A DNA stretch of 64,000 bases from Humulus lupulus. Its lineage: Eukaryota; Streptophyta; Magnoliopsida; Rosales; Cannabaceae. The notes under the pieces were generated by a model. The model did no database searches and had not been told where the DNA came from. It saw nothing but the letters and a program-made list of their open reading frames with translations. The translations under genes and the position numbers were made by a program. The DNA lies in NCBI RefSeq assembly GCF_963169125.1, contig NC_084800.1, positions 143,030,397 through 143,094,396 of the forward strand, read 5' to 3'. Within the stretch, counting starts at the first letter, position 1; the number at the start of each line of letters is the position of its first letter. Positions 24,126-36,856 of the stretch are shown here, in pieces.

Positions 24126-25307
24126 TGTTGACAGTAAGAACTCGTCAACGATTAATGGTTAGAAAACTTTAATCTCTATACTACAGAAAACTTGGAATCA
24201 AATGGAAAGAACTCGAATCAACCGAAGAAAACCAAAGAAACAATGAAAACCAGGATCATATATTTCTTAAGTCTCTTTCATACACTTAGTTTTCCAACCC
24301 CTTAACCTGAGGGGTTGGGGCCTATTTATAGGGGCGCTCTATTGGCCCCTGATACAAACAAGTCCCAGATGGCAGGGACGTATGCAGGTACTCTGATAGT
24401 GTAGTGGCTCAGGGCGTAGTGGTGTCTACCCTGATAATGCCAGAGTCGTGGCCTAGGACATAGTACTGTCGGCTCTGGCGTATGGTCGGGGGTGTCCGAG
24501 TGGTACCACTACTCTTCGTACAGGTCCGTACCACCACTACTCCTCAGACGCAGATGACAGGGCCGTGCCTCTGCTCTCTCCACAACTGTACGCCCCGTGT
24601 CAGTACACGTGTCCTGTACCCAGTCGTCCTCATCAGTCCCTGTTTGATACCCAATGCTAGCTTGGCAATCCCATTAAGTGTCTCTAAGTGCTCCTTATGC
24701 CAATGTCAAGGAGGCTTCAACCTGCATGTGTCATGAGAAGCCAAGGTGCTAGGAGTCGAGGCTGGCCTACGCAAGTCACCTGGAGGCGAGGCTGAAGACA
24801 CGGGCAGCGCAACATGGCCGCACCCTCGCATAGCAGGTCTGCCCTTCTTTCCCTCGGGTGCAGGCGTTGCGAGGCTTGGGGCACGGGCGTCACAACAAGG
24901 CCTCACCCTCGCATAGCGAGGCTGCCCCTCTTCCCCCCGGGTGCAGGCGTGGCGAGGCTCGGGGCCTGGGTGCCACAACAAGGCCTTACCCTCACATAGC
25001 AAGGGTGTCTCGCGTAGCGAGGCTGACCTTCTTCTCCCGAGTGCAAGCAAGGCGAGGCTCGATGCTTGATGGGATGGGGCGCACGCAGATGGCCAGCCGG
25101 GGACCCTCGCATAGCGCGGGTGACGCTCGGATTAGCAACCGGCCGAGGGCCCTCGCATAGCGAGGGTGGCCCTCTTAGCCCAATTCCCTCACCATCATGC
25201 GACGTCCTTATCCCCTTGTGCGGACAATAAGTGGCTTTTAGGACGTCTCGTAGTATAGAGCTTCACTTGTGAATAGGATTCACAAGGGAAAATTTTCGAC
25301 ATTTACA
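24126..25307 (-). repeat. 5' LTR of element B
   Basis: 1182 bp, partner of 12788-13987. A tatttata at 24323-24330 (TATAAATA on the minus strand) is the likely promoter. The palindrome cluster lies at about 24823-25167. The duplication AAAAC follows. Confidence 0.93.
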
Positions 25308-28300
25308 AAAACTCTTCAGAGCACAAGGTCTACAACACTGAATTTTCTTTCTTGAATTTTGGAGTTGAAATACCGGGAGACCTTCTTTTGGTATGCAGCT
25401 ACTCGAAGCTGGGCTTGTTCACGCCTTTCATCAATCGAGTCCAAGGATTCCATGAGTAACTAGCTGTTAGAATCCTAGTCGTATGTTAATCTGCGATGAG
25501 AGGGTGGATCCAACTCAACAGGAAACATGGCTTCATACCTGTATGCCAAGGAAAACGGGGTATGACCTGTTGCTGTTCGGTGGGAAGTTCTGTACGACCA
25601 GAGGACTTCAGGCAAATGTTCTGGCCATGCCCCCTTAGCTTCTTCAAGTCTTTTCTTCAGTGTATCCTTCAGCGTTTTGTTGACTGCCTCGACTTGTCCA
25701 TTTTCTTGGGGATGAGCGACTAAAGAAAAGCTTTTAATAATGTTGTGACGTCTGCAGAAATCTGTGAATAGATCACTGTAGAACTGGGTGCCATTGTCTG
25801 AGACTATCTTTTTAGGCAATCCATAGCGACATATGATGTTTTTGACCACGAAGTCAAGCACTTTCTTCGTCGTTATGGTTGCGAGTGGCTCAGCTTCAGC
25901 CCATTTGGTGAAGTAGTCAACGGCAACCACTGCGTACTTTACACCACCTTTCCCCATAGGCAAAGATCCGATTAGATCTATTCCTCAAACCGCAAAGGGC
26001 CATGGACTCTGCATCTGCTTTAATTCATTGGGAGCTGCTTGCGGGATCTTAGAAAACCTTTGGCACTTGTCACATTTTCGCACGAACTCCATGGAGTCTT
26101 CATTCATTGTTGGCCAGAAATATCCTTGCCTTAGGATCTTTTTCGACAGGCTTTGCCCCCCGCAAAAACCTTCATGTACCTCCTTCATCAACTATTTGGA
26201 TTTCTCCTTTGTAATACACCTAAGAAGTGGCAGTGAGTATCTCCTTCGTTACAGAATTCCATGGACTAGGATATACCTAGCAGCCTGCCACTGAAGGGTC
26301 CTGGCTTTGTTTCTGTCCGCTGGTAGCACGCCGCTTGTTAGATACTCTACATATGGAGCCATCCATGTATCCGCCATTTGGATGACTAGAGAGGTTTCTG
26401 TTGTTTGGCTGCTAGGTGTGGGCAGTCGCTCGACTGTCACTATGTTCAGAGTATCAGCATCTTTTGCACTTGCCAACTTTGCCAAAGCATCTGCATTGGA
26501 ATTCTGATCACGAGGCACTTGCTGTAGAGTGTATCTGCCGAATTGGGCTAAAAGATCCTTTGCTTTGTTCAGATAGGCGACCATTTTTAATCCTCACGCT
26601 TGATACTCTCCCAAGATCTGATTCACGACTAGCTGAGAATCACTGTAAATGTCAAGCGCTTTTATGTTCATATCCTTGGCTAACCGCAGCCCAGTGAGCA
26701 ATGCTTCATATTCAGCCTCATTGTTAGAGGCAGTGAAGTCAAACCTTATTGCACAGTGAAATCGATGCCCTTCCGGCATTATCAATATCACTCCTGCTCC
26801 TGCGTGGGATTCATTAGATGATCCGTTGGTGAACAATTTCCACGAGGGTGCTTGGGTTTGACATTCAGGCTCTCTAGGCTCCTTGATCTGCTCGCTACCT
26901 GTGGGCTCTGTGAACTCGGCGATGAAGTCAGCTAAGGCTTGCCCCTTTATCTCTGCTTGCGGCAGGTAAGATATGTCGAAGTGCCCGAGTTCGACAGCCC
27001 ACTTTAGTAATCTTCCGGCAGCCTCTGGTTTTTGCAGGACTTGCCGAAGAGGCTGGTCGGTCAATACCGTAATTGGATGGGCTTGGAAATAAGGCCACAA
27101 CTTTCTAGAGGCCAATACTAAGCAGTAAGCTAACCTTTCGATGAGGGGATATCTTAATTCTGCTCCGATTAGCCTTTTGCTTACGTAATAGACAGCTTTC
27201 TGCACACCTTCTTCTTCTCTTACTAGAACTGCACTAGCAGCGTAATCTGTGATTGCCAGGTAAATGAACAAAGTATCCCTATCGATTGGCTTTGATAGAA
27301 TGGGTGGATGTGCCATATGCATTTTTAGTGCTTGAAAGGCCTGTTCGCACTCATCTGTCCATTCAAATTTCTTGTTGCCTCTGAGTAGATTGAAAAATGG
27401 GACACATTTGTCCATTGATTTTGAAATAAATCTACCGAGGGTGGCAATTCTCCCAGTCAGGCTTTGAACATCTTTAACCTTCACTGGCGATTTCATCTCG
27501 ATCAGGGCTTTTATCTTTTCAGGATTAGCTGCAATTCCTCTTGAGTTAACTATGAATCCCAAGAACTTCCCTGATCCAACTTCGAAGGAACATTTGAGGG
27601 GATTCAGCTTCATCCTATATTTATTAAGGACGTTGAAGCATTCCTGGAAATCCCTTATATGTCCTTCTGCCTTCTTTGACTTAACTAGCATGTCGTCGAC
27701 GTAAACCTCCATGTTTGCCCCAATAAACTCCTTAAACATGTGGTTGACGAGTCTCTGGTAAGTTGCACCAGCGTTTTTCAAACCAAAGGGCATCACCTTA
27801 TAATAGTAGAGCCCTGTATCGGTTCGAAAGCTAGTGTGATCCTCATCAGGGGGATGCATACTAATTTGGTTATACCCAGAGTAGGCATCCATAAATGAGA
27901 GGATCTCGTGTCCTGCAGTGGCATTGACCAGTTGGTCGATCCTTGGGAGTGGGAAGCAGTCTATAGGGCAGGCTTTATTAAGGTCTGTAAAATCCACGCA
28001 CGTACGCCACTTGCCATTCGGCTTGGGCACGAGTACGGGAATGGAGACCCACGATGGATAAAATGCCACCCTGATGAACCCATTCTCCTTCAGCTTCTCG
28101 ACTTCTTCCTTTAAAGCTTTTGGTCGATCTTTGTCGAGCAACTTTCTTTTCTGCTGCACAGGTGGGAAGTTTTTGTCAATGTTCAGGACATGGCTGATGA
28201 TTTCAGGATCTATCCCAACCATGTCTTTATGCGACCAGGCAAAGGCATCCTGGTTCTTTTTCAAGAACTCCACCAGTGCTTGTTTTGTTGTTGTCTCTAA

Positions 28301-28318
28301 GTTTTTACCGAATTTCAC
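25308..28318 (-). pseudogene. pol: RT, RNase H and integrase of element C
   Basis: RT at 28318-26594 has FMDAYSGYNQI and YVDD. The second RNase H starts TNGSSNESHAGAGV, with Asn where the first catalytic Asp is expected (A and D-type copies have TDGSS). A stop follows GEYQA at 26594. The integrase zinc-binding part (KCDKCQRFSK) is at 26191-25985 and ends in a TGG-to-TGA type stop (PFAV*GID). The core 25963-25475 has VDYFTKWAE, SDNGTQFY and ENGQVEAVNK. Another stop (VL*RVF) lies at about 25320, just before insertion B. The polyprotein finishes at 12617. Confidence 0.87.
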
Positions 28319-28593
28319 AACTCTGGTCGGATTTCCCTCATCAAGTTGGACCTCTTCAAGGTCCTCAATGGGGCCTACTTCTTCTTCGAAATCCCCAAAG
28401 CGAGGATCTAAGTCTTTATCCTCACTTTGGGCAACGCCTTATTTGGTGAGATTATCACCTGAGCGGGCTTGAACATTGGATGCCATTTGTAACTCTTTTC
28501 CGGCGGCATCCCTCGATACACCCTTTTTGCTTTGGTGATCGAGGTGTTGTAGCATTCTCTCGCCTCTTGCTGGTTTCCCAGTACGCATCCTAC

Positions 28594-29688
28594 TCATGCG
28601 TCTATTGGGAACTTCATGGCGAGGTGCCACACAGAAGTGACGACTTGAAGGTCAACCAGAATGGGTCTCCCTATCATGGCATTATATGCCAAAGGACAAT
28701 CAACCACTATAAAAGTGGTGAGTAATGTCCTGTTAGCAGGCGCGGTACCTGCTGTGACTAGGAGTCTAATTGACCCTACTGGGGCGAGCCCTTCTCCAGA
28801 AAAACCATAAATGGTTTGGTTGCATGGCTCTATGTCCTTGATAGACAGTTTCATCCTTTCCAGCGAGGACTTATATAGGATGTTGACTGAACTTCCTGTA
28901 TCGACCAACACCCTTTTTACCATCATATTTGCGATTTGGACATCCACGACCAGTGGATCGGAGTGTGGGAATTGCACATGCTGGGCGTCATCATCAGAGA
29001 AGGTGATCGGTTCCTCCTCTGTTCGAGCCTTTTTGGGTGCACGATCCTCGACACTCATCATCTCGATTTTCTGGTCGTGGCGTAGGGTTCGAGCGTATCG
29101 TTCCCTCACTTTTCTGCTATCACTTGCGAGATGTGGGCCTCCGCAGATGGTGAGTAAGGTACCTGCCACGGGAGCTAGCTGTAAAGGTGGCGAGCACTGG
29201 CGTGAAGGTGCCGACTCGTTGCCACCTTGAGCCTCTCGCTGAGAACCTCCCGCGGCTCGTACATATCTTCTTAAGTGTCCCTGTCTTATCAGGAACTCAA
29301 TCTCGTCCTTTAGCTGGTTACACTCGTTGGTGTCGTGCTCGTAGTCGTTATGATAACGACAGAACTTTGTCATATCTCTCTTGGAGATATCCTTTCTTAT
29401 AGGTGCGGGTCGTCTGTAGGGCACGCTCGAGCAGGTCGCTTGGAACACCTCAGCTCGGCTTTCGACAAGGGCGGTGTAATTGGTGAATTTCGGTTCATAT
29501 CGATTATTTTTGGGCCGTTTAGTCTCGGAGGTCGAGGGTTCGCCATTCGTTCGCTTTCCACCATTTTTACCATTGCCATTCCTATTGCCTTTGCCGTTAC
29601 CATCGGGCTTAGACCCGTTGGTGGCTTTGGCAGGATCTTCCTTGAGCCCCTTGTCATTTGCTGGCGACTTGCCTTTGTTGGCAATCAC
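28594..29688 (-). CDS. pol: Gag C-terminus and protease of element C
   Basis: The open frame carries a low-complexity G/N/K segment, the zinc-knuckle-like CRYHNDYEHDTNEC, an acidic linker and the aspartic protease (KRVLVDTGSSVNILY, then VDCPLAYNAMIGRPIL). It ends at a stop after MKFPIDA (28594). RT resumes in the frame starting 28318, so the 28320-28590 linker contains stops. The protease active-site residues are intact here, unlike in B. Confidence 0.82.
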   Translation of the reverse strand: MIANKGKSPANDKGLKEDPAKATNGSKPDGNGKGNRNGNGKNGGKRTNGEPSTSETKRPKNNRYEPKFTNYTALVESRAEVFQATCSSVPYRRPAPIRKDISKRDMTKFCRYHNDYEHDTNECNQLKDEIEFLIRQGHLRRYVRAAGGSQREAQGGNESAPSRQCSPPLQLAPVAGTLLTICGGPHLASDSRKVRERYARTLRHDQKIEMMSVEDRAPKKARTEEEPITFSDDDAQHVQFPHSDPLVVDVQIANMMVKRVLVDTGSSVNILYKSSLERMKLSIKDIEPCNQTIYGFSGEGLAPVGSIRLLVTAGTAPANRTLLTTFIVVDCPLAYNAMIGRPILVDLQVVTSVWHLAMKFPIDA

Positions 29689-29766
29689 GTCTTCGAGCTT
29701 GATGTACCGATCAGCTCGATCTAAAAACTCTTGGGTAGTATTAACCCCATGCTTCCTGAGGCTACT

Positions 29767-31360
29767 TTAGAGAGGAGAATGGTGTCTAACCCCAGCGGTT
29801 AGGGCCATCATCTTGCCTTCATCGCCCACATTCTTGGCTCCTACTGCGGCTTGCATGAAGCACTGAACATACTCCTTCAAAGGCTCCCTTTCTTTCTGGC
29901 GTAACTCGACCAGTTGGTTTGCCTCAGTGGGGTGCACACGACCCGCATAGAACTGTCCGTAAAACTCCTTCATGAACATTTCCCAGGATATTATACTTGC
30001 AGGAGGGAACTTGAAGAACCACTCCTGAGCGGCATCAGAAAGGGTCGCTGGGAAGATCCTACAACGAGCGTCTTCAGAGACTTTCTGAATGTCCATTTGT
30101 ATCTCAAATTTGTTTACATGAGATACTGGGTCTCTGTACCTGTCAAATTTTGGCAGGGTTGGCATCTTGAACTTACTGGGGGTTTCTGCCACAACAATCC
30201 TTTGGATGAAAGGGGTACCTCTCCTCCGATCGTACTCGATATGCGATGTCCGCCCCCCGACCAGCTGCTGCACAACCTGGTTCAGGGCATCGATTTGAGC
30301 TTGAACAACTTCAAGAATTACTGGGGCCTCCGGTGCCGGGGGAATGTACTCATCGTGCCTTTCTCGGTAGTTGTTGAGTACATCCCTCAAGTCGTCGTCT
30401 CTCCGCCGCTGCTCGCTAGCTCCGAGCCGGCTAAAGACATTGTTTTTCTGGGCTGCCCCCAGCATTATGTCCTTCTTGTTGGTCTTCTCTAGGTGGTGGG
30501 CTTCTGCCTCCACCTCTCTCCTCGTTTCTCCGACCAGCATTCCCTCTGCCTGAGTCGGCCTCATTGTAGCCGTGGCCATCTCTGAACCTTGACTGGCTAT
30601 GGTGGGACCGACTGTTTCCTCTGTTGCCTCCTTGGGCTGGAACTTCCCGAGCGTTAGGGGGAGGCCTGTGCTGGTCGGTGGGTCCCCGTGCATTATCATG
30701 CCGTGGAGGGCCCCTGACCGCAGAGCCTGTCTCTGAGTTTCTTCTATTTCCAGAAGGACCCTACTCCCTGCTCGGTGGGTGCGGCTCTTCACCCCCCCGG
30801 CGTCTAGGGCTTCGGGGCTGTTGCCCGGCCGTATTCTGCCTGGAACACGGGGGATTGCCTCGACCAGCCTGGGATGGAGGCTGCATATCAGGGTCCCTAG
30901 GTGGGACATCATCCTGAGGCATTGGTGGTTGCTCCGTCCTTTGAGGGCTTGTATGCTGGAGCGGAGGGCTAGGATTGGGACCTCTCTAAGGTGGTCCACT
31001 CGGGGGTTGATCAGGTTGCGAGGCAGGTGCAGCCTGATTCCTAGCCAATTAGAGGGCTACTTCGAGGGCTGCCATGGCATCCCTCTGACGGCGGTCCATC
31101 TCTGCCTGTCTCTCGCTCAGCTCTTGGTGCTGGCGCTCTATCTCTCTCTGCTGTGACGCCATTATCTCGACGGCACTCTCTTGATTGGCCCTCAGAGCGG
31201 CCAATTCATCTTGCAACACCCCCAGTGTTGTCTTTAGGGCCTCAGAGTCTACATCCTCCTCATCGAACTCCAAATGAGGTTCGTCTTCAGCCATGTTTGG
31301 TGGAGGAGGCTGGGATGGAGCGGCAGCAGGCTGTCCAGTTTTCTTGGTAGTCTTTGCCAT
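29767..31360 (-). pseudogene. gag: gag N-terminus and capsid region of element C
   Basis: ATG 31360 (MAKTTKKTGQPAAAP) leads a coiled coil (REIERQHQELSERQAEMDRR), then a stop at about 31049. A proline-rich segment follows in another frame. The capsid domain is in the long frame 30999-29767 (FKMPTLPKFDRYRDPVSHV, AQEWFFKF, WEMFMKEFYGQFYAG), ending at the same place (GVRHHSPL*) as the D copy (GVRCHSPL*). A frameshift joins these parts. Confidence 0.8.
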
Positions 31361-31387
31361 TAGTTTTTTTTTTTTCCGAATTCAAGT

Positions 31388-31405
31388 CTCTCAATGAAAG
31401 CACCA
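31388..31405 (-). other. Primer-binding site of element C
   Basis: The minus strand reads TGGTGCTTTCATTGAGAG, three bases from the LTR edge. It is identical to element D at 44992. The tRNA is not assigned. Confidence 0.75.
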
Positions 31406-31408
31406 GAA

Positions 31409-32005
31409 TGTTGACCCTGATTTTGGTCAACGACACGGAGTCTGGGAAACGACAAGAAAATGATATAGAGCTTGAAAATAATCTAATGGAAAGATAAAGA
31501 ACACAGGGATTTATAGTGGTTCGGCCCCAATGATTGGTAATAACCTACGTCCACTTGATACTATTATTGATATTGAACTCCCAAGGTGTGATCAAAGAAC
31601 AAGGGTTCCTGAGTTTCACGGACCTTAGAGGAAGAAAACAATACAGTGATGGATAATAGTAATATAATTCTCTAAGCATAAAAGATCGATCCCCTTCCTA
31701 GAGCTATTTCTTGTGTATTTATAGGCTCAGGAAGGGTTACATGAATTAGGAAATAATATCTATCCTTAATGATCGGATCTGCAAGTCATAATGAAGAGAT
31801 ATTCTTGGATATCATCACAACTGTACATATTTTTACATAAACGAACTAACATACGACCAGCTTGGTTGTACACAAAACTTGATCTCGTCGTGCAGAAATA
31901 ATGCTGGTTGATAGGCAAGCCGTATCTCTGCTACGTGTCTGCTACGTGTCTGCCACGTGTCAAAAATAATTGCCACGTCATCAGCAACTGATTTATGGAT
32001 AAACA
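31409..32005 (-). repeat. 5' LTR of element C
   Basis: 597 bp, TGTTGACCCTG...GGATAAACA, followed by the duplication GAGTA. It holds a TATAAATA (minus strand) at 31716-31723. It contains a tandem duplication of tctgctacgtg (about 31925-31950) that is absent from the partner LTR and accounts for most of the length difference. Confidence 0.92.
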
Positions 32006-32010
32006 GAGTA

Positions 32011-33012
32011 GAATCAACTATTCAGTTTGGATGATTCCAAACTAATTAATCGGTACTGTTATATTTTAATATATATATTCTGATTATGTTATTTTTTTTC
32101 TTTTTATAAAAAATAATTATTTACATGGTGAACATGAAACTTGCTAGCAATGGGAGATTAAGCCAATTTGTAATCTGTTTTAGTTGTTTTAGATTAGAGG
32201 ATGGATCTTTAAATTTATCATAATATGTTTTAGTTTAGAGACTAGAACATGTAAGGCAAAAATAATTATAATTTATCATAACCAGGTAAGGCAAAAAATC
32301 CTCATTTGAACATGTAAGATTCTAAGATTTAGGAGATGTGCTAGGATTTTTTGGCTGTGCAGTAGACTGCGTGTTCATTTTTTTTCCATATGCTCTTGTG
32401 ATTTTTGTAAAATATGTGATATAAAAATATGTGAGATATAATTGTAAAATGGTATATTTTTATATTTATAGAATGATGTGTATTTACTTTGTGACGTATT
32501 TATATATTTATAGTGAATGGAGACTTACTTGACTTTGTTTCATTTATTCTAATGAGAGTTTGAAGTTAGCCAAGAAAATAATAAATTATAATTATTTTTC
32601 TAATTTACCTCAAAATATAATAATTATATTTCTAATAATTGAAATTTAAATATAACATATAAATCAGACATCGTTATTTTGGAGAATATGTTTACTTAAG
32701 CTAAAATATGGGCATATGTAATGAATTAAATGTCTCATGAAACAAAGATGATTAGATAAATACATATGTTGAGGATTAGAAATTTGGAGATTTAATATGT
32801 ATGTCTTTTTTTTTTACGATGTGATTAAAATAATAAAAATAATTATAGTAATAATTAATTAAGTAATAAGAGATCATAAAACTCAAGTCTGTCCAGGAAT
32901 AACACTTCTCATAAGACATCATAAAACATTTAAAATAATTAAACACTTCTCATAGGATTAGGACAATTGCTCTTTCTTCTTCCCTTTCATATACTCTCTT
33001 ATATCATCGTAG
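32011..33012. other. AT-rich sequence between element C and the CACTA transposase
   Basis: This continues the sequence left of element C (gagta joins 9398 to 32011). It is strongly AT-rich with no coding homology. It plausibly is the leader or intron region of the CACTA transposase gene that begins at 33013. Confidence 0.4.
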
Positions 33013-35308
33013 ATGGCGATTGATAAATCTTGTACAACATTGAGAAATTGTGGTTGTCAAGAATATTGGAATGGTCTACAAACTTTTTTGAGGATGGCGT
33101 CAGAACATAAATATTTTGATGGAAGAATTAGGTACCCATGTGTGAGATGAAATAATAATAGATTGGAATCTTTGGATGTTGTTCGAGCACACATATTCGA
33201 TAAGGGTTTTCATAAAGCTTATGATAAGTGGATTGTTCATGGTGAGGTGGAAGAAATTGTTGCCGATGACGTGGTTGATGAGATGATTCACGTTGTGAAA
33301 GACTTCCTTTTACTGACAACTGAGGAAGTAGAAAGGGATCCTGGTGAGAGTCAGTATTATGACGAGTTATTTGAGGAGATTGAAGCAGAGTTGTATCCTG
33401 GCTGTGATTGGATTTCATCCCTAAACTTTTTTAGCAAAGTTATTCCATCTAAAAGTTAGAGGGAAGGTGCCTAACAACATATTTGATGAATTGCTAAAGT
33501 TGTTAAAGCTTGTCTTTCCTAAGGAAAATAAAATTCCCGGATCATACTACGAGGCAAAAAAGAGATTGAAAAAATTAGGGTTAGGATACGAGTCCATTCA
33601 TGTGTTTCGGTATGATTGCTGCTTATTTTACAATGATCATGCATCTAAAGAGACATGCCCAGTATGTGGAAGTAGTAGATGGATTATTTCTGAAATGACG
33701 AAAGGAAAAAAAGTGCAGCACATGGTGATGCATTACTTTCCGTTGACACCTCGGTTGAAAAGATTATACAGTTCAAGGATTACAGCGAAACACATGATAT
33801 GGAATCACACTGGGATATTGAAAGATGATGGGGTGATGCGCCACCCGGTGGATGGCTCTGCATGGAAGGACATTGATGTCAAGCATCTTGATTTTCAAGG
33901 GATCCCATAAATGTTCGTTTGGACTTAGTTTCTGATGGATTTAATCCATTTGGCAACATGAACCTCACATACAACATGTGCCCTATAGTGTTGGAAAACT
34001 ATAATCTGCCACCTTGGTTGTGTATGAATGACAATTATTTCATGTTGACCCTCCTTATTCCTGGGCCAACATCACCGGGTAAGGACATTGATGTATTTCT
34101 AAGACCATTGGTGGATGAGTTGAAGGAACTATGGGTTAACGGAGTTGATACAAGAGATAGTACGACCAGCACGATGTTCAAGATGCGGGCAGCGCTTTTG
34201 TGGATAGTGAACAATTTTCCAGCTTGCAGTAGTTTATATGAATGGAGTGGTCATGGATACAAAGCTTGTCCTACGTGTAACGAAGACACAACTTCCGTCC
34301 GAGTGATCGGTAAGACATCTTATATTGGTCATAGAAGATTCTTGCCAAGTACTCATCGAATGAGAAGAGACACTGAGTTCGTGGGGAAGTTGAGACAAGA
34401 CGTCCTCCGAGACGGTTCGCATAGGAAAAATTTTCGTTCGTGGTTTCATAAAAAGGTAGCTTTGAACTTTGAACTTTGAACTTTCATTTTATTAATGATA
34501 TTTTTTGTGAATCTAATACAGTTTTATGTATTTAGATTTATGACTTACACAAGCTTGGGTCTTTGGAAAATGGTGATGAATTGCGAGCTTTAGCATTTGG
34601 GTCAAATCATTTGGCAACCTACTACCAAGATTGTATAGTCAATGGTGTTCGATTAATTGCATATGACCGAGATAAAAAGCGCACCACACATAATAGTGGA
34701 ATGTATGTTGCCAGAATAGAAGGTTTCAATTATTACGGCACGCTTGAAGAAGTAGTGACACTATCTTTCACTGGTGCATATTCAGTGGCATTATTTCGGT
34801 ACAAATGGTTTAATAAAAATCCAAGAAGGAAGAGAACAATCATTGAAAATAATATCACCAGTATAAACGTCAGTGGTGAATGGTACAAAGATGAGTCGTA
34901 TATACTTGCTAGCCAAACTAAACAAGTTTTCTAGCTCGATGATCTACTTAGAGGTTGTGATTGGAAAGTTGTAGAAGATGTGAATCATAGACAAATTTAG
35001 GAAACTAAGGACAGTTCTGATGAGGTTAATGATGCTATTGATGTTGTACATGAAACAAGCTCATCAAATTTTGTGTTGACTATGGACCTTAGAGAGTTGA
35101 TTATGAAATCTGATCAACCTGCTGCATATGTTGGGGTTGATGAAGAGGGTGACGATGAAGGTGGTATGCCAGAACATGAGGAAGTCGCAGATGCAGAGGA
35201 TGAATTGCTAGTTGAGCTTGGTGAAGATGAAAATGTGTCTCCGATTACTAATGGAATTGATAGTGATTACTCTGTTTACTTTTTCTATTTGTGTACCATA
35301 ACTATATA
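33013..35308 (+). pseudogene. En/Spm (CACTA) TNP2-type transposase, decayed
   Basis: It starts MAIDKSCTTLRNCGCQEYWNG with a transposase-associated N-terminal region (RYPCVR*NNNRLESL, HIFDKGFHKAYDKWI), broken by TGA at about 33145. An extra T near 33430 shifts the frame. The Transposase_21-like part follows (CCLFYNDHASKETCPVCGSSRW), with a second frameshift near 33905, then DGFNPFGNMNLTYN and WSGHGYKACPTCNEDT. An intron with GT-AG ends runs from about 34456 to 34520 and contains three copies of tttgaac. The next exon resembles the DUF4216 region (NSGMYVARIEGFNYYGTLEEVV, FRYKWFNKNPRRK), with stops at 34932 and about 34998 and an acidic tail. The middle of the catalytic region is deleted, so it cannot make transposase. 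Confidence 0.85.
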
Positions 35309-36856
35309 ATGAAATATAATAAAGTTTTTTTGTAATTATTATGTCTATGAATTGAATGTGATATTAACTAGTATCACTACTACAAAAATGGGTTTTTAGG
35401 ACTCGTGGGCCACAAGTCCTTTATTTGAGAGCCTTAAAACTAAGTTTTTTAGGGCTCGCACCTGGTGCCCTAAAAGAATATCCACGTGTCCTAAAAGATC
35501 CTAATGAGTGCCTTTAAGTAAGGTTTATAGGGCTCTCTTCGCGTGCTCTTAAAAGTTATATTTTTAATTTTTTTAAAAATTATTTATTTTTATTTTAAAT
35601 TAAAAATTATAATTTAAATGAAACATTTATATACAAATATGAAAACTTATAGATTAAAAAACAAAACTTATATAAAGTATTTACAATTCTAATAAAACAA
35701 ACTTTGGAACAAATATAATACTACCACTTGACTCAAAAATCATTTAGTTTTGTGTGTAAACATAATCGTCTTGACCTTAAAAAAATATAACTAGATTTAC
35801 AAAGTAAATAATTAACCACTCAAAAAAGAAACCTTTACTCTAATAAAAATCACAAATAAAATTAAACACTAAATTCATTGTCAAACAACATATCTTTCTT
35901 TTTCTTGTCTTTGTACTCACTCTCGTCACCAATAGTCTTTCCAAAGTAAGGATTGATTGCCATAAATTTATTTCTAAAATCATCCCTGAAACATGAAAAA
36001 GCACATTATAATACACCAAACATGAAAAATTATAAGTAATTTTTTATTGTAGTGTAAATAAATCATTAAAGTATAAAAATAAATCCAACACAAAATCGGA
36101 CAACATATCCCCTAATTTACTAGCCTAGCCATTTGTCACAATCAATACAAACAATTCAAACAACACACATTTTTTCATCCATATATCACCTCAGCACACA
36201 AAATTCTAAGAACCTACTTCACTAATACATGCAAGATTTCAACCTTCCGTTATCACCACAACACAAAGAATTCTCAGAACCTACTTCACTACGGATGAAT
36301 ATCTAAGACATACAAACTCCACTAAAGTTATACAATTTATATCCAAAATTGTAAAAGATTTAAAAATAAAAAAATCAAATACAACATTATAATAAAATCA
36401 AAACGTAGCTAGCACTTTCATTTTTTTGTTAATTAGTGTCATGTTTTAATGAGAAAATAAAACTAATAACAACTATTTTTTTTTCATGAATCATCATATA
36501 TTATTAGAATTAAGTCAATAAAAAAAACAATAACTCATAGTATAACAATAAATATTATAATTAGTTGAAAAAAATAACTAAAAATCAATTACTATCTATT
36601 ATAAAAATAAAAACTTAAAGAATTGTATATATATAAATATCTATATTATATATACAATTATTATAATTTTTAGATTTTTAGTTATAAAAATTAAAAAATT
36701 ATCCTTTTAAAACTATGAAATAATTAATCTAAAATTTGTAATCAACACCCTAAAAGCATACCCAAAATAAAATTCAAGACAATATACATAATTTATTAAT
36801 AATATTTAAATATAAAATAAATATAAATAATTATTAATAAAAAAATACCTAGCTGA

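Larger units (their letters stand above)
12788..25307 (-). mobile_element. Element B: 12.5-kb Tat-type Gypsy retrotransposon nested in C
   Basis: LTRs of about 1.2 kb (12788-13987 and 24126-25307) begin TGTTGACAG and end TTTACA. They are flanked by a perfect AAAAC duplication (12783-12787 and 25308-25312). The minus strand carries gag and pol, each nearly continuous and broken by only a few single stops. The plus strand carries a multi-exon antisense gene. The PBS beside the right LTR is TGGCGCCGTCTGTGGGAA. It is the younger member of the A/C/B group and belongs to a different family from A and C, judged by LTR sequence, length and PBS. Confidence 0.95.
9399..32005 (-). mobile_element. Element C: Tat-type Gypsy retrotransposon split by element B
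   Basis: LTRs at 9399-9983 and 31409-32005 are bounded by a perfect duplication GAGTA (9394-9398 and 32006-32010). Without nested element B its length is about 10.1 kb. The minus strand carries gag, protease, RT, two RNase H segments and integrase. The plus strand carries an antisense gene beside the 3' LTR. Gag and pol contain several stops, so it is probably not autonomous now. It is the reference that shows what is deleted in A. Confidence 0.93.
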
